64,000 nucleotides of DNA from Plazaster borealis (taxonomy: Eukaryota; Echinodermata; Asteroidea; Forcipulatida; Labidiasteridae). The first letter of the stretch is position 1. Each line of letters opens with the position of its first letter. The translations under genes were made by a program, and so were the position numbers. Shown one piece after another: positions 36,129 to 48,300 of the stretch. The stretch covers positions 8,370,001-8,434,000 of the forward strand of contig CM037472.1 of NCBI GenBank assembly GCA_021014325.1. The letters run 5' to 3'. The notes under the pieces were generated by a model. The model saw nothing but the letters and a program-made list of their open reading frames with translations, searched no databases and was not told the DNA's origin.

Positions 36129-37474
36129 TTTAAGAAGTGAAAACTTGATACTGAAACTAGGAATACAAATGCAATGAGATTGCCTGTAGTGCAAATTTGA
36201 ACCGTCCAGCATTGAAAATGATAACACGATGCTTTTTAAAAGGGAGCCATCTAATTTTAGCCTACTCTAATCTCAACCAGAATTCACAACAAGCACATTG
36301 AAAAACACTTTAATGGAAAGAGGCGAGTCAATTAATCATAGTAGGTCCCTACGGGTTACAAATGTCTTTGTTTTACTGCAAATGTCATATAGATTAGTTT
36401 CGGCAAAAACATGGTAAAATAAAGAGATAAGGAACTCATAAATGTTGAGTTTCAAGTGAAGCGCACATCTTTTTTACTTCACTTCTCTTCGGCACAAATT
36501 ATGAACACATGTTAAATTATTAACACAAGAGGGCGCTATTGCTTTGAATCTCTGGCGAATCATCCTGCTGAGGTAAAGGCCTAAACCGGGCCAAATTTCA
36601 TAGAGCTGTTTAATTAAAACAAAACATATTTTATTCGAAGCCAAAATAAGCATGGATGCCAGTTATCGGTTGTGCACGTAACATGGCATTGTGAACAGGT
36701 TCATTTTTAACTAGAATTTTTATTTTTCACTTTTTTGGTAATATATAGCAAATTTTCTTGAAGTTGTTTTCAAAATGTTAAAATAATGGGTTTTTCTTCA
36801 TAAAATATTACTGAAGGAACAAAGTAGAAATCAGGTGCAAATTTTAAAATACTTTTAGTTAGCAAAACAATTTGCCACAGTTGTACTCCAAACTATTATT
36901 GTATCATAATATCAAAGAAAAATACGCAAAGCTTTTTATTTAAAATGTATACTTCATTATTGAGAAAGCTGACAAAAAGAGAGTTTATTTGTGGCTCAGT
37001 GGTAATAATTTAAGTAAGGGGATAGATTTTCCTATCCCTTGTTGCTCAAACCCAGCCGAAAAGAGGAGGGTAGATTTTCTTTTCTATCGCTTGAATCTCA
37101 AACATGACAAAATGTGCGATATATTGCTAAGAAATAACTGGAATTTATCAATTTTTAAATTGTTAGCCTAGAAAAATTAGATTGATTCGTAAAATTTGGA
37201 GCATGTTTTCACAATTTGTATGAAAAAATGGTAAAAGAAAAATTTGTGCTTTAAAATCCCGTTTCGATAGCAATTTTTGACCATAATGACAACTGCTGTA
37301 AATTTGAGAAATAACCAAAAATTAAATAGTGCAATTAAAAATACACCTGTTGCTCTTAGCCTTACTCTTTGATTTTGTTGTGCTTAAGTACTTTGTTTAT
37401 TGCTTAAGTAGCTCTATGAAATTTGGCCCAGCTCCTCATCACTGCATGGGACACAACATCGGTGACTGCTCTAA

Positions 37475-37635
37475 ATTCCGACACCCCTATGTTCCGAAAA
37501 CCCTATATTCCGAAACCTCGTCGTGATTTACACGCTATGTTTAGGGTAAGGGTTAGGGTTAGGGTTGGGGTTAGGATTGGGAAAATATACTAGGGATGTC
37601 GGAACAATAAGGGTGTTGGAACATAGGTGTGTAAC
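37475..37635. repeat. GTCGGAACATAGG repeats with interstitial TTAGGG units
   Basis: Inverted copies of the unit seen at 27424-27595 (CCGACACCCCTATGTTCCG left, GGGTGTTGGAACATAGG right) flank four telomere-like TTAGGG/TTGGGG units near 37545-37580. Confidence 0.7.
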
Positions 37636-39868
37636 CGGTCTATTATTTGTATCAAAATTAAGAAGAACACTGACTCAACCAATAATAACAATCTCATATA
37701 TTGTGTTTTCAGAATACAGCAACACTCAACAACAAAATACACTATCAACAAAAACCCCCGACACATTGAGCAATATTTGGCCCGGCCACGCCCTATTAAA
37801 TTTCTGTTCATGTTGAATTTTGAAATGTTTTTACTTGCGAGTAGTCTAAATGGGCCCCTAAACATTATAGTTTTATCAGCAGATCATTTAGGAAATGGGC
37901 AGACAAAATTTGACCCGAACGATTTTGAAAGATGCTGAGATGAGGCTTCTATATAAGAGAGAGAAGAGACAAAACACGGCACCAACATTAATACATGTAA
38001 ACATTTGTTCACTCGTTTTTGTTTCGTAAATGATAATTATCTGGACTGAAGGAAAATAGATATACCTATAAATAATAACTTTAAATACTTTTGCACAAGT
38101 TTGACGAAAAGGGTGCATTTCCAAGTAGGTGAGATTTATTGGAGGAGGTGTCTCAGATTTTTTGGTTAGTGTATACAAAGTCCGATAAAAATTCAACTGG
38201 CACTTTAGGTATATATAGGCCTACTTTTTACACAATTGTTCTTAAATTTATTTTCAATGTAGTGTCATAATATTAATTTGTGAAAATACTACATTTAATA
38301 GACCATTGCCGTTTACATCAATTGCTTATATCTATAATTGAAAACTTTTTAAAAAACAAATTAGGCCCATGAAAGTAACTTCTTAGAAACACAAATTTAC
38401 CATTTAGTTTAATTTGATCATTACCAATACACCCGTGGTTCAATTCTTGCCAATTTGTCTGCTTCTAAAATACGGTAGTCAACACGGCATGACTCAAACA
38501 GTTAATGCCAAAAAGTGTACTAATATTGTTTTATTAAGACCTTAAAGTGGTTATCCATTCTCCATACACCCTTACCGATCCCATAAATAATATCTACAAT
38601 GGATACTAAGTACTGTCCACAAATCCCATCCGACACACCGGGTAATTCTAGTACCCGTTTTAAAGTATTGAAACATGTTTAAATAAACCCAAAAGGTATG
38701 TTATAAGACAAACAGAATAAACCTCGCTATTTTTTACCAATTCACGTGCGGTAAAAAAACAACAACATCTGAATTGGCGCAGATACACTTCTTTCTGACA
38801 TTTTTGTCACAAGTTGACTAACCTTGCAGTAACTGTTTGAGTAATTAACGCCCAGAAGCAGAAGCAATGTAGAATACAACATCATACAGAATTAACGAAC
38901 GAAAGAGTGTCACTTGCCCCTTTTGAAAAGTCGCATTATCACCGATTTAGTTATTTGCAACTTGATGGTGTGCTTGGTGTATATTCAGACACATACATTT
39001 TTAGGCATATAGGCCTATAGGCCTACATACATATGCTTTTGACAAAACAAACAAAAAGGAAACGCATCTGTTTTCGTCTAAAATGCTAGGTCCGATCTAA
39101 TGCCGATTTACACAAAAAAATTAGTTTTAAATATAAAGTAGTTAATTTCATAGATTCGAGAAAGTTATAAGCTTTAATATTAAGGTTATTGCACGGAAAA
39201 TCCGCAAATTATAAGTGGTAGTTAATTAAAAACTTAAATTAAATTGTAATTCACGTCCATTAGCCATGTTCAAACAATTTGCACGTTTTATGTATTTTGC
39301 GCATCGTCCGTGGCATAGCCTAATGCGAAATTGTTTGGATTTTGTTACATCTTTATCTGTCAAAATTCGTTCAGAGATAAATAAATCTCAAAACAATGCC
39401 TTTCGGTGAAAATCAGACCGTGAAACTTTAATATGGTAATTTTCCAACATGACCATCGCAATGGCCTTGAACACCCCCCCCCCAAACAAAAACAAAAACC
39501 CGAAAACCCCCGAGTGCATTGTGTTTCCTCTGAAATATTTAACTAATCTGATCGAAGTTAATGTTAATAACTAAACAAAACATTTCAGCGAGGTCCACGA
39601 AACCAGCTATTTTGTAAAATTCTTGTACATTTTCTGCAAAACCACAATGGTATGAGGCATTCATAATTACACAGAGGCCCCTTCCGATAATCAGTTGACT
39701 TCAATGGAGCTTTACGAAAAATCACTTCCAAACAAGACAATACATAAATGAAATGGAGATCAACTGGGAGTGTACGAATGTATAATTAGAAAATGTCGTT
39801 AATATATTTTATTAGAAGTTATCTGGCTACATTCAACGCGGACAATATTCTTTGATCAAGAAACTTAA

Positions 39869-40228
39869 AGGCAAAGTACCTTTGGTTTTGGAACCGTTCG
39901 ATTGTTTCAATCAGATATACATGAGGATTATAAATATACAATAAAACTAACCTGTGAAAAATTCATTTCAACAGGTCGTAGCGTTTTGGAGATATCGCCA
40001 AAAATCTGGAGCGGTTATGTCCACGCAGGAAGAATAATCTTTAATTGGAATGCACATGCAGAAACGTTTCTCATATTGAAATATGTTTTGAATCCCTTTC
40101 TCTAAAACCACATTCCTTAGAAGGGAAACCTTTCTTAAACCGTTATATATTATCAACAGCTGCACTGTTACCAAGTAAGTTTTTATGGTCACTATTTTTT
40201 GGAGCAATTGCCAAATGTAAACCATCCC
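39869..40228 (+). repeat. TTAA-flanked MITE, family B
   Basis: TTAA at 39865-39868 and 40229-40232, left end AGGCAAAGTACCTTTGGTTT. It shares GGAACCGTTCGATTGTTTCA and CCTGTGAAAAATTCATTTCA with the copy at 12363-12751. 360 bp, non-coding. Confidence 0.82.
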
Positions 40229-42177
40229 TTTAACTCCAGAGTTATAAATGTGAACTGAAAAACACCACATACAGCAACTAAATCAGAAGAAACAATTACA
40301 TGTACTGCTTTTGTGCATCTTTTCTACACAATCTTCATTTATTTAACAGCATGTAAGTACTGTTTTATTACATTACATGTACTCTTATTACAAACACTAA
40401 TAATTTGCAGTTGTAAATAAAATACAAAAAGGTTTAGAATGATCCAATGTAACAGTATTTTCAGAGTTGCGGTTGGGTTGTTGTCATCGTACACATGTAC
40501 AGTCAACCCTCGTTATAAAGAGCAGGTTATCAAGAGGTTCTGCTTATATTCATAAAGAGTACATTCTGAAGTCCCGAATCTCATTTCTGCTTTGTGTTTC
40601 TTTGTTTTGCTGTCCTCTTAGAACAAAGTTCCTGTATAAAGAGGTAATTTGACCAGTCCCAGAGATCTTGTTACAACGAAAGTCGACTGTAGTTGCTATT
40701 TCTGGAATGTGGAAATTATAAACTATACCATATCATCTTCAATATTAATATTTTACATATAATTTCTTACATGAAGTTTATAATATTGATCGTGTTACCA
40801 ATCTCCATGTGCAAAATTTCCATCTAACGTCATTAAGATAAATGCATCTGAAAATGGAGCGGCACCCCTTTAATTGAAACAAAATACTTACACACTATGA
40901 TGAACACTAAAACACTAATAAAACTCTGACACGCTTATGCTAATGGATATTTCTCCACTACAGTAAGATCAATTATTTGCTTACTAGTGAGCAGCTGTAT
41001 TAGCCTATGGCCCAAAGCTGCTAAGCACGAATTTTAGCAATTATTCCTATCAGAAACATGTTACCAGCAAAACTATTATGTCACATGTACCATTTGTAAC
41101 AGGTTTCCTGCAGATTTTTGCAAAAGAAATGTTGTGTTGAGCAATAGTTTTCTGCTGAAGCAGCTTTATGAAATTTGGGCCATCTAATTGTTCTGAGGAC
41201 TGCAGATGTAACAAATTGTGTACTCCGTTAACATTTCGAAATGCTTGTTATGACAACAAGTGATGACTGAATATAACACTCGTATAACACTCATTTGTTT
41301 TCTTCGAAAAAACTATGTTCAACGCCTTGGCGCATACTTTCATGATTATGAATGTTGTTATTATTATTAACACTCACTGATAACAGGTCTTTATCATATT
41401 GATAAAGACGGGCGCCACTTTACATACTAGCCACCCATGTATATTCATATATATAACTGATAGTAACTCAATATCTATATATTTTCAATATCTCGAATCA
41501 ATATCTATTATTGCTGCAGTACACATGAAACATAACCATGATGGTGGGAGAATGGTCAATGTATAATTATTAACACTTTTCTGTACAAACGGCGCCTTTT
41601 AAATTTATAACGAAATATGCCGAAATATTACAGTAAAGAGGTATGAAACTTTTCCCAAACTTGAGAAAAAAATTGCAAATTTGTACATTTAGTCTTGGCA
41701 ATGATTCATAAAAGTGTATATTATTACAGTCAATTTGTCAGTGGAAGTATAATAAGTGCCCTGAACATGATGTAATAATAACTTTGCAATATACTTTACA
41801 TGAATAATGTGCAATACTAATACAAGCTGGTGTTAAGTTGAATCTTCATAACGATAGGTTTGGAAAGTTAAAATATTTTTTGAACAAATAAAATTGTACC
41901 TTTAATCAGAATGCATCTCAGTAGTGGACCCTTCAATTGATTGTACGATACATTCGTTATTACAGCGCTGGTTTTGTATTGCAGCCTACATTATTATGTC
42001 ATGTTGTTAATGCATCTAAACAATCAAAAGACAGTAATCAAATATTTAAATGATGCAACTTGATTTTGTAAATTCAAACATCAACTTGAATTGACTGTAA
42101 TAGTATTGCCAATGCCTAACTTGTACAATAAGAAGACAATGGAGTTAGAAAGGTTCATGTCAATGATATTACAGCAA

Positions 42178-42233
42178 TTGTTGTTGTTGTTGTTGTTGTT
42201 GTTTTTTTTTTGTTTTTTTTGGGGGGGGGGGGT
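42178..42233. repeat. (GTT)n, poly-T and poly-G tract
   Basis: About eight TTG units, then T-runs and a 12-base G-run, near the probable 3' end of the minus-strand transposase-derived gene. Simple sequence only. Confidence 0.8.
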
Positions 42234-42350
42234 TGTTTAATCTATGAGCTATTTGGTACACTTTTGGATGTAACATTTTATGGAGTCTGACCACTTCAGG
42301 TGCTTTTTGCGAGTGTCGAATGTAACTAAACCATTTCAAATCAAATCAAA

Positions 42351-45300
42351 TCAAAAACAACCTTGCTTCTTCAAGTTTTTCCCCCACAAATAAAAACGGC
42401 AATGCCACCAAAAAATGTTGTGACCCATATAGGAAAGCTGCACTTTGATACGTTGGAGAGATGAATTCATTTGCTCAGCAACCTGGCTATTGATGGTCTT
42501 GTAACGTGAATATCCATCCAGTTTATATCCAATGGAACAGGCTGATGAAAAAAAAAAAAAAAAACAGAAACACATACTTAGTTGTACTTAGTGGAAAGTA
42601 ATAAAATCAATTAGAAAAGCAAACCAAAGTAAGCAAACAGAATAGTTTTCTTTGCATTAATGATTAGGGTCAAATTTCATGGCTCTGCTTACTGTGGAAA
42701 TCTTCGGTGTCCTGTAAAGCGCAAAGTTCTGTGGGAGTTAAGTGCATAATTTCATGGTAAGCAGAGCCATGAAAATGGGCCCTGGAAGCGAATCCTTGCG
42801 TTGTGTGTGGTGATGAAGAAGAAGAGGTCATGTAACAAGCTAATGTAAATTATGTGTGACCTTTAAACTTTTATAGAAAAGTATCAATATGGATTAAGAA
42901 TGAAAATTTAGTGGGATGCTGACATACATATTATTTTCACTAAAGCACTTATTTTCACTAAAGATGCACAAAAACTCATGTGCAATATTTAAATGGTTTT
43001 ACCTCTTCTAATAATGTCAAGAAAAGTAGTTTCAAATCACACATTTACAGCACCACCCCAAAATCACACAACTGGAATTTCTTTGCACAAGAACACCAAC
43101 TGCTTCTTGACATTTTTATGTGAAGCAAACTGCAGTAGAAAATTTGATTTTAATTCTCAATGAATTCTAAATTCTCTAAATTCTCAATTCTCTAAATTTC
43201 AAAGAAAAGATAATCATTTCCACAACCAGTGTAACAATTTTGCTCTTTTCCAGAGCATTTTTTTGGCCATGTTATGAGAATGAGGAATAACCCTAAACAT
43301 TTCACAACCCCTCTTAAAAGAGAAGAACAAAAATTTCTGAGAAAAACAAATTGTGGGCAAATTTCTTACAACATGACCTCATCTCTATGTTTCTCAAAGG
43401 TCATTACATTAAGAAATTAATGAGTGCACAGAAACAGAGTAACATGTTTAAACAGTTTTTAAGTGAAAATTATTTTATTAAATGACATACAATCATCACA
43501 ATTACCTTGAAATCCTTGATTAAAATATTGAAAATAAATCATTGTGCTTAACTTGTGTGCATATCTACCCAGCAAAAATAAATTAACACAAATTGAAAAA
43601 CCTTGTTTGAGTTAAATTGAACATCCACAATCACTTTTACAATAGTACTTACGTGTGACAAATCTTGTCAAAAGCAAAGTGAAGGGCACATTTGGTGACT
43701 CAAACTGGTTCATAATTTCAAAACCATAACATATTCCTGAAAAAATAAATAAATAATAGTTGGAACACATGAAAATCAGACTCTAATTTCTACACTTAGA
43801 AATGGTTGTTACTTGCTACTTTTCATACTGTGTGACCTACATGCTTCTATATCGCTTTTCACAGAGCAACGGAGAGCTGTTGATAGTATAAAACATTGTG
43901 AGAAAAGACTCCCTCTGAAGTAACGTAGTTTTTGAGAAAGAGGTAATTTCTCACTAAAATAATTAAAGACTTCAGCTGAAGCCTTTTATTCCTATCTGAA
44001 AGCACACAAATTTGTACAAAAAGGCTGTTTTTCTTTCATCATTTTCTTGCAACTTCGATGACCAATTGAGCCCAAATTTTCACAGGTTTGTTATTTTATG
44101 CATATGTTGGGATACACCAAGTGAGAATACTGGTCTTTGACAATTACCAAACGTGTTCAGTGCCTTTAATTGAATTTGTATTGAAAAGTAAATTCAGGCA
44201 TGTACTTACCATGGGGACAAAAAGCTGCAAATACTCCAGGCGTCATTCTCCCATAATTCTTAGTGTCCTTCCTGCAACTGGTCCTGGTGGTCCTTAAATT
44301 ATCCATTGCATATACGCCCCTGACTCGCTGTTTGGGCAAACTGGGCCAAAAAGACATTAAATCAAAGTCATCTTCGTTGTCTGTGCTCAACCCTGCAGGA
44401 GACTCTGAAGAAGTTGACTGGCCAAATGGCGCTACTGCCAGCCGAAGCATCTCATGAAAGATAGGAAAATACACGCCATCAATAACTTCCTCTAACTCAA
44501 CAAGGTCAGCTACCAAAGGACACTGTAAACCAAATGAAAAATGAACAATATTTAATAAATCAATAACAATAGGAATTTCCTAGGCATCTGGGGGATCAAA
44601 GGATCAAACCTGAAACTGTTACTGAGGATTAATGTGTTGTTGTCACTAAATGAGGAAACCAGCTGAAATAAGACAAGTGAATGAGAAATACTCTTTATCT
44701 ATTATTTACACATTACTCCCAACCTAAAAGTATTACACTGGCTCTCTGTTCAAAATGCATTGTCTATAACATTCTTCTTCTTATCTTCCATTGTATAGAC
44801 TAACCTAAAACTAACCAGTGTCTCTGGCTTTGCTGGTACATTTTCCTGTTGCCTGTTCCGGACTTGAGCATATCTATGAAGACAAAAATATTGTCAAAGA
44901 AATCTTTGTAACAAGATGAATAAATGCGTTATTTCAAGTAGACCTAATGACCGGCTTGAAAGCTTAGAAGAAAGTTTTCAAGCAATACTTTCTGCTTATT
45001 AGCAGCCCCATGAAATTGGGCCCTGATCTTGTCTTGAACCCAACAGGGATACAACACATCATACTATGTAAGAGAAGCCGGGGTATCTTAGGAAAGGTAG
45101 TGGCTATTGTCACACAGCAATATTACAAGACTTTTTTTTCTTTAAACCAACCTTCACTCCTTTGCTGCACATATACTGAGGCAGACCGCAACACTTGGCT
45201 CCTTGCAGGGTCGCATGAACAGAAATACCCCCACTTCCAGGTACCACTGAAGCACATAGACCTTCTTGATATCATAACATAACTGCCTCTCTTGGATATG

Positions 45301-48300
45301 AAAACAAGGTCAGATTAAATGTGGATTTAGAGTATGATTTAACCATGAAAGAGTATAATATTAACTGAAACAGAATGTGACAAATAACACTGTCACCAGA
45401 TGGGACACATTGAATTGCACTGTGGCAATTGCATTGCACTGTGGCAATTGCATGTATTGCAACAGCCTGGCATGTATTGCAACAGCCTGGCATGTATTGC
45501 AACAGCCTGGCATGTATTGCAACAGCCTGGCATGTATTGCAACAGCCTGGCATGTATTGCAACAGCCTGGCATGTATTGCAACAGCCTGGCATGTATTGC
45601 AACAGCATGGCATGTATTGCAACAGCCTGGCATGTATGTATTGCAACAGCCTGGCATGTATTGATTGCAACAGCCTGGCATGTATTGCAACAGCCTGGCA
45701 TGTATTGCAACAGCCTGGCATGTATTGCAACAGCCTGGCATGTATTGCAACAGCCTGGCATGTATTGCTAAGGACGGCAGAATGTAAATTTTACATTAAT
45801 TATTCTATTGACATGGAATTTTGCTGCAATAACAAAAGGGATTAAAATAATGAAGTTGGTTGATGCATTTATAAACAAATTTCAGAATGACATGTTTTCC
45901 ATTAACAATATAAACTGCAACTATAGCATTATAATCATGCATACATGCTTTAAAAAATAAATAAACAAATAAAATAAAATGTACGTTGTTTTGTCAACGA
46001 TTTATTGCACAGTTAAAGACATCAAGCTTCTGACCCCTGTTGTCAGACAGTGAACATGTTAAAATATTAAACAGCCTAAAACTTACCTTAATTATGTGAT
46101 TCTTATTGTCAAAATCTTGTAAGACGAACTTGGTGTAATGCTCATCACAAGGCGAGATTGAACTTGTTTCCAACAGCAAATGACGGTAAATATCTCGCGT
46201 TTCAAGGACTTCCGATCCACCAAAAGCATATCCTAAGGATTACAAACAAAAGACTCAAGTGTACATTATCGTATATTATTATTTATATTATTCCAATATT
46301 TATCGAAAAAGTAAACTACAACCATACACTACTACTAGGCTTTATACGTTGTGTAGTGTAACAACCATACACAACTGATGCTAAAGAAACCACAACCATA
46401 CACATGGATTCATACGTTGTGTAGTGTAACAACCATACACAACTGATCCTAAGCAAACTACAACCATACACAAGACTTCATACTTATGTAGTGTAACAAC
46501 CATACACAACTGATGCTAAAGAAACCACAACCATACACATGGATTCATACGTTATGTAGTGTAACAACCATACACAACTGATGCTAAGCAAACTGCAACC
46601 ATACACTAGGCTTCATACGTTATGTAGTGTAACAACCATACACAACTGACTAAAGACACTACAACCATACACTAGGCTTCATACGTTATGTAGTGTAACA
46701 ACCATACACAACTGACTAAAGAAACTACAACCATACACAAGGCTTCATACGTTATGTAGTGTAACAACCATACACAACTGATGCTACAAACTACAACCAT
46801 ACACAAGGCTTCATACGTTATGTAGTGTAACAACCATACACAACTGACTAAAGAAACTACAACCATACACAAGGCTTCATACGTTATGTAGTGTAACAAC
46901 CATACACAACTGATGCTAAGCAAACTGCAACCATACACTAGGATTCATACGTTATGTAGTGTAACAACCATACACAACTGACTAAAGAAACTACAACCAT
47001 ACACAAGGCTTCATACGTTATGTAGTGTAACAACCATACACAACTGATGCTAAGCAAACTGCAACCATACACTAGGATTCATACGTTATGTAGTGTAACA
47101 ACCATACACAACTGATGCTAAGCAAACTGCAACCATACACAAGGCTTTATACATTGTGTAGTGTAACAACCATACACAACTGATGCTACAAACTACAACC
47201 ATACACAAGGCTTCATACGTTATGTAGTGTAACAACCATACACAACTGACTAAAGAAACTACAACCATACACAAGACTTCATACATTATGTAGTGTAACA
47301 ACCATACACAACTGATGCTGAGCAAACTGCAACCATACACTAGGCTTCATACGTTGTGTAGTGTAACAACCCTACACAACTCATGCTAAGCAAACTGCAA
47401 CCATACACTAGGCTTCATACGTTGTGTAGTGTAACAACCATACACAACTGATGCTAAAGAAACCACAACCATACACATGGATTCATACGTTGTGTAGTGT
47501 AACAACCATACACAACTGACTAAAGAAACTACAACCATACACAAGGCTTCATACGTTATGTAGTGTAACAACCATACACAACTGATGCTAAAGAAACCAC
47601 AACCATACACATGGATTCATACGTTATGTAGTGTAACAACCATACACAACTGATGCTAAGCAAACTGCAACCATACACTAGGCTTCATACGTTATGTAGT
47701 GTAACAACCATACACAACTGACTAAAGAAACTACAACCATACACAAGGCTTCATACGTTATGTAGTGTAACAACCATACACAACTGATGCTAAGCAAACT
47801 GCAACCATACACTAGGCTTCATACGTTATGTAGTGTAACAACCATACACAACTGATGCTGAGCAAACTGCAACCATACACTAGGCTTCATACGTTGTGTA
47901 GTGTAACAACCATACACAACTCATGCTAAGCAAACTGCAACCATACACTAGGCTTCATACTTTGTGTAGTGTAACAACCATACACAACTGATGCTAAAGA
48001 AACCACAACCATACACATGGATTCATACGTTGTGTAGTGTAACAACCATACACAACTGATCCTAAGCAAACTACAACCATACACAAGACTTCATACTTAT
48101 GTAGTGTAACAACCATACACAACTGATGCTAAAGAAACCACAACTATACACTAGGATTCATACGTTATGTAGTGTAACAACCATACACAACTGACTAAAG
48201 AAACTACAACCATACACAAGGCTTCATACGTTATGTAGTGTAACAACCATACACAACTGATGCTAAAGAAACCACAACCATACACAAGGCTTCATACGTT

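Larger units (their letters stand above)
34414..42350. other. Gene-free stretch between convergent genes
   Basis: Between the stop codons of the Ulp1-like gene (plus) and the transposase-derived gene (minus) I find no exon chain. It contains a (TGAC)n tract at 34432-34455, a family A MITE (35757-36128), a GTCGGAACATAGG repeat cluster with telomere-like TTAGGG units (37475-37635) and a family B MITE (39869-40228). The rest is AT-rich and featureless to me, apart from the 3' UTRs at the edges. Confidence 0.5.

Noticed and set aside
37545..37580. Telomere
   Set aside because: Only about four TTAGGG-like units inside normal sequence. This is an interstitial short tract, not a chromosome end.
45272..45845. 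Overlapping repeat-coded frames of 95-152 residues
   Set aside because: The 20-bp period leaves several frames open on both strands. Only the 45290-45152 part is a plausible exon, and it is outside the repeat.
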